A stretch of 41,071 bases of DNA from Deltaproteobacteria bacterium. Lineage in GTDB: Bacteria; Desulfobacterota; GWC2-55-46. Shown here one piece after another: positions 25,744-31,865 of this stretch. The position numbers and the translations under genes were made by a program. Positions within the stretch are counted from its first letter, which is position 1, and each line of letters opens with the position of its first letter. The notes under the pieces were generated by a model. The model made no database searches. It saw only the letters and a list, made by a program, of their open reading frames with translations, and was not told the DNA's origin. The DNA lies in assembly GCA_016182655.1 (NCBI GenBank), contig JACPGB010000041.1, forward strand, positions 1-41,071, in the 5' to 3' direction.

Positions 25744-25889
25744 GATTCCCTCCTTTTTACGGGCCCCGGCCGATTACGGCCTGTGCCGTCTCCAAATAAA
25801 GCATAAAGGTAATGTAGGGTTTTATTCTAATATCGTACCTCTTATTTAAAGAAAATACCATGACGGAAATCACATTTGGAAATAGGAGG

Positions 25890-25909
25890 GGGAGGCCTTT
25901 CGGCCTCCC
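25890..25909 (-). terminator. hairpin after microprotein F
   Basis: An 8-bp stem GGGAGGCC/GGCCTCCC with a TTTC (GAAA on minus) loop lies about 37 nt after the stop of microprotein F. The following T-run on minus is weak, so termination would be partial at best. Confidence 0.5.
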
Positions 25910-25945
25910 GGTAGGGGTGAAGATCGGAGCCTGCCAAGAGCGGTC

Positions 25946-26068
25946 TTAATAACCTGCGAGAAGCGTCATAAGGACCGACGTCAATACCATGGTCATTACG
26001 GTAAAGCCCGCGAGCACCTCGAATATCCCGTCAAGAGCTACTGCCTTCGCCTCGGTTCTTGTCTTCAT
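25946..26068 (-). CDS. 40-residue single-pass membrane microprotein (F)
   Basis: ATG at 26068 is preceded by AAGGAGGCCTGA. The peptide has a basic N-terminus (MKTRTEAKAVALDG), then IFEVLAGFTVM and a hydrophobic helix ending LLAGY. The core IFEVLAGFTVM is nearly the same as LFEIIAGFTVM in microprotein G, and both end in GY, so the two genes are duplicates. The Glu at residue 17 is shared with the other family members; the Asn is replaced by Val. A TATAAT lies at 26107-26112 upstream. The longest of the seven. Confidence 0.75.
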   Translation of the reverse strand: MKTRTEAKAVALDGIFEVLAGFTVMTMVLTSVLMTLLAGY

Positions 26069-26106
26069 TCAGGCCTCCTTCGGCTTTCGCCTCGTTCTAT
26101 GGCCTT

Positions 26107-26112
26107 ATTATA
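26107..26112 (-). promoter_or_regulatory. candidate -10 element for microprotein F
   Basis: A perfect TATAAT on minus lies 39 nt before the ATG of microprotein F, a plausible distance. As for the triplet promoter, no clear -35 is seen, hinting that both share an activated or alternative promoter type. Confidence 0.4.
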
Positions 26113-26175
26113 AGATAGAGAAGATTAAGAAGGGATTAGAGGGGGTGTAGAACAGGTCATGCCGGTGTTTAAAGC

Positions 26176-26203
26176 GCCGGGGCCTTTCGGCCCCGGCCTT
26201 TTT
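26176..26203. terminator. GC-rich hairpin after microprotein G
   Basis: A perfect 9-bp stem GCCGGGGCC/GGCCCCGGC with a TTTC loop lies just after the stop of microprotein G. The T-run is on the plus-strand side (CTTTTT), with only a short T tract on minus, so its direction is uncertain. Confidence 0.55.
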
Positions 26204-26206
26204 AGG

Positions 26207-26314
26207 CTAATAACCTTTGGTAAAGGTGGTAAAGACCGAAAAAGCCAATACGGCCATTACCGTAAAACCGGCGATGATCTCAAAGAGATCCGATATGGTG
26301 CGCTTTTTTTCCAT
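26207..26314 (-). CDS. 35-residue single-pass membrane microprotein (G)
   Basis: I place the start at the ATG at 26314 because AAAAGGAGGG lies 5 nt upstream. A longer frame up to 26464 would add 50 residues of unlike composition and cross the dyad at 26413-26448. The 35-residue peptide has a basic start (MEKKRTISD), then LFEIIAGFTVMAVLAFSVF and a C-terminal TKGY. It is a clear duplicate of microprotein F. It is divergently placed from the CZB gene. Predicted single helix, basic end inside. Function unknown. Confidence 0.75.
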   Translation of the reverse strand: MEKKRTISDLFEIIAGFTVMAVLAFSVFTTFTKGY

Positions 26315-26412
26315 TTTTTCCCTCCTTTTGTCGAACTTACCGGTGCATGGTACACCCGCAGGGATCTTCGCGCGGTGAGTTTGGTTACCCCAATGGGATT
26401 TTACGATAAACA

Positions 26413-26448
26413 CTTGCGCATTAGCGTATTTATACGGTTTTGCGCAAG
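26413..26448. promoter_or_regulatory. 36-bp concentric dyad, candidate operator
   Basis: Outer arms CTTGCGCA (26413-26420) and TGCGCAAG (26441-26448) and inner arms CGTA (26425-26428) and TACG (26433-26436) share the same centre. This lies between the divergent microprotein G and CZB genes, about 100 nt upstream of each start. It may be a binding site for a dimeric or tetrameric regulator. It could instead fold as a hairpin in RNA. Confidence 0.5.
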
Positions 26449-26481
26449 CACAAAAAAGACCCATCCAGGGGCAAATTGCCC

Positions 26482-26509
26482 TAAAGAATTTTACATACCC
26501 TTACGATAA
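26482..26509 (+). promoter_or_regulatory. FliA-like promoter upstream of the CZB gene
   Basis: TAAAGAAT (26482-26489) and TACGATAA (26502-26509) are separated by 12 nt. The sigma-28 consensus is TAAAGTTT, 11 nt, GCCGATAA; each box matches 6 of 8 and the spacing is one nt too long. Weaker than the hemerythrin promoter but in the same style. Confidence 0.4.
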
Positions 26510-26557
26510 TAAGGACATCTAGACAAACTTGTTTATTACAATTGAAAGGAGATTCAG

Positions 26558-26917
26558 ATGGCAAAGTCTGACGAGATACAGAAGGCTATAGCGGCACACG
26601 GGATGTGGAAGGTAAGGCTCAGGAGCGCCATTGACACCGGAAAGAGCGAATGGACGACCGGGCAGGTAAAGGTCGATAATCTATGCGAATTCGGCAAATG
26701 GCTGCACAGCCTGCCCGATTACGAAAAAAAGTCCGAGAACTGGGGCAAGATCCGCGAAATGCACGCCAAATTCCATGACGAGGCGGCCAAGATACTGGAC
26801 TCAGCCCTTACGGGCAAGAAAGAGACCGCCGCGCGCGGGCTTGAGATAGGAAGCGATTTCACCAAGCTCTCATCGAGCCTTACGGTAGCGATGATGAACT
26901 GGCTAAGGGCCGCGTAA
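26558..26917 (+). CDS. stand-alone CZB-domain zinc-binding protein
   Basis: A 119-residue protein made of one chemoreceptor zinc-binding (CZB) domain. Its four zinc ligands are visible: H14, C43 (in CEFGKWL), H69 and H73 (HAKFH). CZB domains usually sit at the end of chemoreceptors or diguanylate cyclases and sense zinc or hypochlorite-type oxidants; here the domain is alone and cytoplasmic. AAAGGAG lies 7 nt before the ATG. It is one of only two plus-strand genes. A FliA-like promoter upstream suggests a link to motility, and a strong terminator follows it. It may act as a soluble partner of a receptor encoded elsewhere. Confidence 0.85.
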   Translation: MAKSDEIQKAIAAHGMWKVRLRSAIDTGKSEWTTGQVKVDNLCEFGKWLHSLPDYEKKSENWGKIREMHAKFHDEAAKILDSALTGKKETAARGLEIGSDFTKLSSSLTVAMMNWLRAA

Positions 26918-26941
26918 ATTTAAAAAACGAGGGCTGATTTT

Positions 26942-26982
26942 GACGCCCGTCCGTGTTTTCACACGGACGGGCGTCTTTTTTT
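26942..26982 (+). terminator. intrinsic terminator of the CZB gene
   Basis: A perfect 15-bp stem (GACGCCCGTCCGTGT with its complement) with a TTTC loop and a run of seven T after it on plus. It lies 24 nt after the CZB stop and just before the end of the converging ThiC-like gene. Confidence 0.95.
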
Positions 26983-26993
26983 CGGGCAACCTG

Positions 26994-28301
26994 CTAATCT
27001 TTCCCGCCTGTCTTAAGGCTCTCCCTGAAGTGGACATTCACATTGTCGAGCGCGCAAAAGCTCCCGCACATCGTGCAGGTGTCCGAGTCTTCCGGGGCCC
27101 TCGTGGCCCTTATCTCGGATGCCCTCTCGCCGAAGAGCCCGAGCCTGTACTGCTCGTCCCACTTGAGGTCCCTCCGGGCCTTTGCCATTGACATGTCGCG
27201 GCCGTTCCTCCCGAGCTTCACCATGTCGCCGACATGGGCGGCGACTCGCGCGGCCCGAACACCCTCGACCACATCCTCCTTATTGGGCAGGGCCAGGTGC
27301 TCTGCCGGCGTCACGTAACAGATGAGGTCCGCGCCGTAACGGGCCGCCTCTGCCGCGCCTATGGCCGCCGAGATATGGTCGTAGCCGGCCGCGATGTCTG
27401 TCGTAAGGGGGCCGAGCACGTAGAACGGCGCGTCAGCGCTCATCCGCTTCTGGAGCTTCACGTTCGCCTCTATGTCGTCGAGCGGCAGGTGCCCCGGCCC
27501 TTCGCACATCATCTGGCAACCCATCTCCTGCCCGACATTGGCGAGCTCGCAGTTTATAAGCAACTCCTGTACCTGGGCGCGGTCGAGGGAGTCGTGGATT
27601 GCGCCTGCGCGGAGGCCATTGCCCAGGCTCAACACGCAGTCGTACTTCTTCAATATCTCCACCACCCTGTCGAATTTCTCATAGAGCGGGTTTTCCCTGT
27701 TGTTTTTGATCATCCAGCCGACCATGTAAGAGCCGCCGCGCGACACCAGCCCGCCGTAGCGGTAGCCCTGCTTATTCAACCTCTCTATCGTGAGCCTGTT
27801 TATCCCGCAGTGCACGGCCATGAACGATATGCCGTCGGCGCACTGTCTCTCCAGGACATCGAAGAGGAGCTCTTCTGTCAGTTTGTTCGGGTCGTGGTAT
27901 TTTTCTATCGCCTCCTTGAAGGCCTGATAGAGCGGGACGCTCCCGACGGATAAAGAGGTCGATGACAAGACCTCCTTTCTTATGGAATCGAGGTCTCCGC
28001 CGACCGAGAGTTCCATAAGGGTATCCGCCCCGGCCGCCTCTGCGGCTTGGGCCTTTGCCACCTCGGCGGAAACATCTATTATGTCCGAGGATGTCCCTAT
28101 GGACGCATTGACCTTGGTGCGGAGCCCTTTTCCAATGGATACGAGCCGCGCCTTCCGGTTCTTGTTATTCGGTATGACGGCCTTGCCCTCGGCGATCATC
28201 TGACGGATGTATTCCGGCGATGCCTCTTCGCCTTTCGCGGCCTCCTCCATCTCCGTTGTAATGATGCCTTTTCGTGCGGCTTCTATCTGGGTCATTGTCA
28301 T
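26994..28301 (-). CDS. bzaF: ThiC-family radical SAM enzyme, likely 5-hydroxybenzimidazole synthase BzaF
   Basis: A 435-residue ThiC-superfamily protein with C409, C412 and C416 at the C-terminus for the [4Fe-4S] cluster and the family block CEGPGH (266-271). It carries changes from ordinary ThiC: MELSVGG instead of MDLSTGG near 96-102, and GNGLRAG (227-233) instead of GDGLRPG. It lies directly behind a cobalamin riboswitch and terminator. BzaF turns aminoimidazole ribotide into 5-hydroxybenzimidazole, the precursor of the B12 lower ligand, and is known to be under B12 control in deltaproteobacteria. Plain ThiC would normally be under a TPP riboswitch. The start may instead be the Met two codons later, at 28295, which has better Shine-Dalgarno spacing. 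ThiC remains the alternative. Confidence 0.75.
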   Translation of the reverse strand: MTMTQIEAARKGIITTEMEEAAKGEEASPEYIRQMIAEGKAVIPNNKNRKARLVSIGKGLRTKVNASIGTSSDIIDVSAEVAKAQAAEAAGADTLMELSVGGDLDSIRKEVLSSTSLSVGSVPLYQAFKEAIEKYHDPNKLTEELLFDVLERQCADGISFMAVHCGINRLTIERLNKQGYRYGGLVSRGGSYMVGWMIKNNRENPLYEKFDRVVEILKKYDCVLSLGNGLRAGAIHDSLDRAQVQELLINCELANVGQEMGCQMMCEGPGHLPLDDIEANVKLQKRMSADAPFYVLGPLTTDIAAGYDHISAAIGAAEAARYGADLICYVTPAEHLALPNKEDVVEGVRAARVAAHVGDMVKLGRNGRDMSMAKARRDLKWDEQYRLGLFGERASEIRATRAPEDSDTCTMCGSFCALDNVNVHFRESLKTGGKD

Positions 28302-28323
28302 GTCTCCTTTTCCTTTCCTGAAA

Positions 28324-28363
28324 TAAAAAAATCCCCGAGGCCCTTGAATCAGCCCCGAGGATT
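28324..28363 (-). terminator. riboswitch-controlled terminator before bzaF
   Basis: A 12-bp stem (28352-28363 with 28330-28341, two G-U pairs) closes around a 10-nt loop and is followed by a T-rich run. It ends 22 nt before the bzaF start, right behind the riboswitch, as expected for transcriptional control by cobalamin. Confidence 0.8.
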
Positions 28364-28384
28364 GCACCCTGTTTCTTCACCCTC

Positions 28385-28410
28385 GCCCTCGCCGGGCAGG
28401 CAAATCCGTA
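28385..28410. repeat. 26-nt dispersed repeat copy 1
   Basis: This 26-nt stretch, with core CTCGCCGGGCAGGCAAAT, is repeated exactly at 34301-34326, and the 18-nt core again at 34391-34408. All copies are in the same orientation and intergenic. Confidence 0.7.
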
Positions 28411-28522
28411 ACGAACGGAGCTGGACCATGTATCTTCATCTGCTCCGTAGGACTTGTCTGCGGTCCGGCGTTAATGTCCGAAGTTCTCGGACGACCTCCC
28501 TGTCCGCGAGAAGGTCTTTCAT

Positions 28523-28697
28523 GACGCAAGGCAGGTCTTCTGGCTTCCGGATCCGCCTACTCGCCAACCTTCCCGGAGTTACCTCCAGTGGTATCGTTGG
28601 TTTTCGTCCCCGGTTACAGCGGCGGGACCGCTCCCGATTCCCTGCTTGAGCAGGCCACGGGATTCCCTATTATCTCCCGAAGGAGATACCTGGCGTC
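28523..28697 (-). ncRNA. cobalamin riboswitch
   Basis: On the minus strand the 175-nt segment has the hallmark B12-riboswitch parts. The closing helix pairs GACGC near 28697 with GCGTC at 28523-28527. The B12-box region reads GCGGTCCCGCCGCTGTAACC, CCACTGG follows, and the 3' GCCAGAAGACCTGCC (28530-28544) is nearly invariant in this class. It is followed by a terminator and bzaF, so cobalamin should repress the downstream gene. Confidence 0.92.
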
Positions 28698-28770
28698 TAT
28701 CGGAGTAACTTTATAGGTTCGGGAGGGGCAAGTCAAGGGATAATAAATTTGTTGGACTGAGTTTTGGTAG

Positions 28771-28859
28771 GTTGGGTTAGCGAAGCGTAACCCAACACAG
28801 TCTTGCGGGATTTGCTTTTTATCCCGACAAGGTGTTGGGCTTCGCTGGCTCAGCCCAAC
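28771..28859. repeat. pair of related intergenic hairpins
   Basis: GTTGGGTTA/TAACCCAAC arms at 28771-28796 and GTTGGGC/GCCCAAC arms at 28834-28859 flank a small hairpin at 28806-28826 (CGGGAT/ATCCCG). The gap 28700-29140 shows no gene. The GGGTTAGCGAAGCGTAACCC pattern is of a kind seen dispersed in many bacterial genomes. Confidence 0.6.
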
Positions 28860-29095
28860 GACTAAAAGCCTTTTGCGCCCTGCCGGGCTTTTTTTCGGCA
28901 TGGGGCTTCGCTCCCTCCGCCCTCCCCCTCCCCGCTCGGCGCGGGGGAGGAAGAAAGCGCTCGGAGCCATCGCCAAGAGCGCGCAAAAGGCTTCGGGCAG
29001 AAGGGTCGAATAAGCCAATCGAGTGCATATCGAATCACGAATTAATGGGTTCGGTTGCAAACCTGAACTCGCAAAAGAAATACGACCCCACCCAA

Positions 29096-29116
29096 CCTCC
29101 CCTTGTTAAGGGGAGG
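29096..29116. repeat. C/T-rich hairpin after dinB
   Basis: CCTCCCCTT and AAGGGGAGG arms form a 9-bp stem around GTT. Similar C/T-rich hairpins are at 34264-34286, 34487-34513 and 38424-38444, suggesting a dispersed family. Confidence 0.55.
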
Positions 29117-29142
29117 AGGTTTTAAAAGCCCGCAAACCCCTT

Positions 29143-30372
29143 CTACCTCACCTCCACCCTCTTTACCCCCTCCGGCCTCCAGGCCGGGGAGATGACGCCG
29201 GAGCCTTCGACCTCCGGGCCTTCGTCGAATATCGATGCCCAGCTTATAGTAAACTCGCCTATGTCCTTGTTTATCTCGTCTATCGCTTTAAGTAGCTTCT
29301 CGCGCTTGATGCCGTCCTCGAAGAGGTCGAGCTGGCCGGTCCCCTTAGAGATGTCTGAAATGGAGACGCCGACGAGCCTCACCGCGGATTTTAGTCGGAG
29401 CGAATCGAGGATGGATACGGCCGTCGAATAGATGGCGCGGGTGTCGTTCGTGGGGACCTCCAGGGTCTTTTGCCTGCCGAAGGTAAAGAAGTCGTGGTAG
29501 CGGAGCGTGAGCGTCACCTTCCTGCCCTTGAGGCCGTACCTTCGCGCCCTTGCCCCGACCATCTCGGAGAGCTTAAGTATGTAGCGCCTCAATACCCCTC
29601 GCTCGCTTATGTCGCGCGGGAGCGTCGTCGAGTGGCCGACACTCTTGGCCTCCTCTTCCTCTCCCATGGGGATGACCGGGGACGGGTCTATGCCCTGCCC
29701 CATTAATTTAAGCCGCTCGCCGATTATCCCGAACCTCTCCCTTAGGATACTCACCGGGAACCGGGCAAGCTCTCCGCAGGTCGCGACCCCCAAGGATGCG
29801 AGGTGGATGGTGAGCTTCGGCCCTATGCCGAAGAGCTCGCCTACCGGCAGGGGTTCGAGCACGGTGGCGATATCCTCCTCCCTTATCTCAACGAGCCCGT
29901 CGGGCTTTTGCATGTCGGATGCGAGCTTGGCGAGGAGCTTGTTCGGGGCGACCCCGATCGAGCAGGTAAGCCCGAGCTCGCCCCTTATCCTCTCCTTTAC
30001 CTTCATCGCTAGCGCGGAGGGCTCTCCGAAAATGGCGGCCATGCCTGTTATGTCACAGAACGCCTCGTCGATAGAATAGGCCTCAACTTTCGGCGAGAAG
30101 TCCTTGAGAATATTAAGTATTCTAACCGATGTATCGATGTACTTGCGGTTGTCCCCGATGACGAAAATGAGGCCGGGGCAGGCCCTTTTGGCCTCGTACT
30201 TGTTCATCCCGGTCTTGACGCCGAACTTGCGGGCTTCATAAGAGGCCGTCGTTACGACCGTCCGGTGGGCAGAGCCGATGACGGCTATGGGCTTGCCCCT
30301 CAAAGCGGGATTGCATCTCTGCTCGACCGAGGCGAAAAAGGCGTTCATGTCCATATGCATGACAGTCCTCAC
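29143..30372 (-). CDS. dinB: DNA polymerase IV (Y-family)
   Basis: A 409-residue translesion polymerase. Catalytic carboxylates are D8 (HMDMNAFFASVEQ) and D102-E103 (AYSIDEA); the thumb helix-hairpin-helix with GIGPKL and the C-terminal little-finger domain follow. I choose the GTG at 30372 because it aligns with the usual family start (RTVMHMDMNAFF) and overlaps the stop of the preceding small gene as GTGA. ATG at 30360 is the alternative. It extends primers across damaged DNA. Its place behind lexA and a small gene makes an SOS cassette under LexA control. Confidence 0.92.
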   Translation of the reverse strand: MRTVMHMDMNAFFASVEQRCNPALRGKPIAVIGSAHRTVVTTASYEARKFGVKTGMNKYEAKRACPGLIFVIGDNRKYIDTSVRILNILKDFSPKVEAYSIDEAFCDITGMAAIFGEPSALAMKVKERIRGELGLTCSIGVAPNKLLAKLASDMQKPDGLVEIREEDIATVLEPLPVGELFGIGPKLTIHLASLGVATCGELARFPVSILRERFGIIGERLKLMGQGIDPSPVIPMGEEEEAKSVGHSTTLPRDISERGVLRRYILKLSEMVGARARRYGLKGRKVTLTLRYHDFFTFGRQKTLEVPTNDTRAIYSTAVSILDSLRLKSAVRLVGVSISDISKGTGQLDLFEDGIKREKLLKAIDEINKDIGEFTISWASIFDEGPEVEGSGVISPAWRPEGVKRVEVR

Positions 30373-30608
30373 GCATCCACCCCGTTCAAGGTCCACTCCA
30401 ACTCCTTCTGGTTATAGGCGAGCTCGAAAAGCGTCGCCCCGTCCGTGACCGAGAAGTGTAATATCGGCGCCTCCCCTTCTTTCGAGGCCCAGGTATAGGT
30501 TATCTCCCTTACGGGATAGACCTTTCCCCTCCACTTGAATTTGACGGGCCTGACCCCTTTTTCAAAGACGGCCATGACCTTTATCTTTTCCCCTATCACC
30601 GTAGCCAT
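30369..30608 (-). CDS. 79-residue conserved small protein of the lexA-dinB cassette
   Basis: The frame starts directly after the lexA stop (TAAATGG) and overlaps dinB by 4 nt (GTGA), so it lies between two SOS genes. The peptide has a KGVRPVKFKWRGKVYPVREITYTW segment-type pattern (residues about 17-40), a beta-rich central part and LHFSVTDGATLFELAY near 50-65, suggesting a compact soluble domain. I recall similar small proteins beside dinB in other bacteria, but I do not know a proven function. Coupling implies a role with LexA or Pol IV. Confidence 0.8.
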   Translation of the reverse strand: MATVIGEKIKVMAVFEKGVRPVKFKWRGKVYPVREITYTWASKEGEAPILHFSVTDGATLFELAYNQKELEWTLNGVDA

Positions 30609-31220
30609 TTACCCGACCTTCTTGATGACCGATATGACCTTGCCTATTATGGAAAACTCCCGGTCTTTGTTGACGACGATGGGTTTCATATCCGGGTTCT
30701 CGGGCTTGAGCACAACCCTATCTCCATCTTTCAGGAACCTCTTTACCGTCGCCTCCCCATCGAGCATGGCGACGACGATGTCGTTGGGGTCCGCATGATT
30801 TTGGGGCTTTATGATGACGAGGTCGCCTTCGTCGATGCCCGCGTCCCTCATGGACTCGCCATCTATCTTTAAAAGAAACCCCTCCGGGCAGTTGAAGAAG
30901 CGTGCATCGAGCGCCACATGGCCGAGGATGTCCTCTATGGCGAGATTGGGCGCACCGGCCCGGACAGACCCGGCTATGGGCATGGATACGAGCCTTTTGG
31001 CTGGCCCACCGAGCATCTCTATCGCCCTTGAGATGTTGGCCGACCTCTTTATGAAACCCTTTTTCTCAAGGGCCTCCAAATGTTTTCTGGCGTTCTTGGG
31101 GCCGTTTATGCCGAGACGCGCGCAGATCTCCCGTAACGATGGCGGAAACCCCCTCGCCTCGATGAAGCTCCCGAGAAATGAGAGCACCTCTTTTTGTCTT
31201 GATGTGAGCGTCCTGTCCAT
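30609..31220 (-). CDS. lexA: LexA repressor, SOS response
   Basis: A 203-residue repressor with an N-terminal winged helix (1-65), the self-cleavage site A88-G89 (SVRAGAPN), and the catalytic S123 (GESMRDAGI) and K160 (ATVKRF) dyad. RecA filament stimulates autocleavage, freeing target genes such as the downstream small gene and dinB. The promoter at 31243-31272 and a dyad at 31224-31241 lie immediately upstream, so autorepression is likely. No clear Shine-Dalgarno precedes the ATG and the predicted transcript start is only about 16 nt away, so translation may be near-leaderless. Confidence 0.95.
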   Translation of the reverse strand: MDRTLTSRQKEVLSFLGSFIEARGFPPSLREICARLGINGPKNARKHLEALEKKGFIKRSANISRAIEMLGGPAKRLVSMPIAGSVRAGAPNLAIEDILGHVALDARFFNCPEGFLLKIDGESMRDAGIDEGDLVIIKPQNHADPNDIVVAMLDGEATVKRFLKDGDRVVLKPENPDMKPIVVNKDREFSIIGKVISVIKKVG

Positions 31221-31223
31221 GAT

Positions 31224-31241
31224 GGGCTACAAATGTTACCC
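31224..31241. promoter_or_regulatory. candidate LexA operator
   Basis: The 18-bp dyad GGG..ACA..TGT..CCC has 12 of 18 symmetric positions and lies just downstream of the lexA -10, overlapping the expected start site. The half-site differs from the E. coli CTGT box, as is usual in deltaproteobacteria. Confidence 0.5.
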
Positions 31242-31242
31242 T

Positions 31243-31272
31243 ATCATAATGCCGTTACAGGGACATTGTCAA
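31243..31272 (-). promoter_or_regulatory. sigma-70 promoter of lexA
   Basis: On minus, perfect TTGACA (31267-31272) and TATGAT (31243-31248) are separated by 18 nt. It points into lexA. The proposed operator follows it directly. Confidence 0.75.
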
Positions 31273-31291
31273 AAGAAATCCTGTCCTGCCG

Positions 31292-31318
31292 TAAAGTTGT
31301 TCAATCCCCGTCCGATAA
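31292..31318 (+). promoter_or_regulatory. sigma-28 (FliA) promoter of the bacteriohemerythrin gene
   Basis: TAAAGTTG (31292-31299) and TCCGATAA (31311-31318) are separated by 11 nt. The consensus is TAAAGTTT, 11 nt, GCCGATAA, so each box matches 7 of 8 with exact spacing. The predicted start is near 31325, 33 nt before the ATG, which has AGGAGG 5 nt upstream. Confidence 0.7.
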
Positions 31319-31357
31319 GATGGAAAAGGGGTTTTAAACCCAAATCAGGAGGACGGC

Positions 31358-31780
31358 ATGGCGCTCTTATGGAGAAAGACACTGGAGACAGGCGTTGACT
31401 GGCAGGACACACAGCACAAGGAGCTATTCGAGAGAATTAACAGGCTCATGGACGCGATGCTTGCGAGAAAGGGCAAGGAGGAGATAGTAAACCTCATCAA
31501 ATTCCTCGATAGCTATGTGGTGACCCACTTCGGGGCAGAGGACCAGGCGATGGCGAAACTCCAGTTCCCGGGGAGGAACGCGCATATCGCGGAGCACAAG
31601 AGCTTCAAGGAACAGGTCGCGGGGCTTAAAAAAGAGGTCGAGGCGGGGGCGAATCTCGCAATCGTTATCCAGACCCAGCAGAGCGCGGTCGACTGGCTCA
31701 CGAACCACATAGGCGTCGTTGACAAGGAGCTCGGCAACTTCATCCTGCAGAAGACCGACCCGGCCAAGAAGTCGGCCTGA
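31358..31780 (+). CDS. bacteriohemerythrin
   Basis: A 140-residue single-domain hemerythrin. All seven di-iron ligands are visible: H20, H57, E61, H76, H80, H117 and D122. It binds oxygen reversibly and can supply or scavenge it in microaerobic cells; some members are fused to chemoreceptors. There is no signal peptide. It has a strong AGGAGG site and a FliA-type promoter, so it is likely expressed with flagellar and chemotaxis genes. It diverges from lexA and ends at a terminator that overlaps the 3' end of mtgA. Confidence 0.93.
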   Translation: MALLWRKTLETGVDWQDTQHKELFERINRLMDAMLARKGKEEIVNLIKFLDSYVVTHFGAEDQAMAKLQFPGRNAHIAEHKSFKEQVAGLKKEVEAGANLAIVIQTQQSAVDWLTNHIGVVDKELGNFILQKTDPAKKSA

Positions 31781-31832
31781 AAAACCCTTACAAACAAACG
31801 CCTTACAAGGTATATTTTATATTAATTATCGG

Positions 31833-31865
31833 GAGGCCGGGGTCAACCCCCGGCCTCGTTTTTTT
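31833..31865 (+). terminator. intrinsic terminator of the bacteriohemerythrin gene
   Basis: A perfect 10-bp stem GAGGCCGGGG/CCCCGGCCTC with a TCAAC loop and seven T after it. The loop holds the stop codon of the converging mtgA gene, so the two 3' ends overlap. Confidence 0.9.

Noticed and set aside
24710-26314. Type I toxin-antitoxin loci as the explanation for the microproteins
   Set aside because: No antisense promoter or paired RNA could be recognised; the idea stays open but is unsupported.
26207-26464. Longer 85-codon version of microprotein G
   Set aside because: The extra N-terminus has no ribosome site and crosses the dyad; the internal ATG has AAAAGGAGGG at proper spacing and matches the paralogue F.
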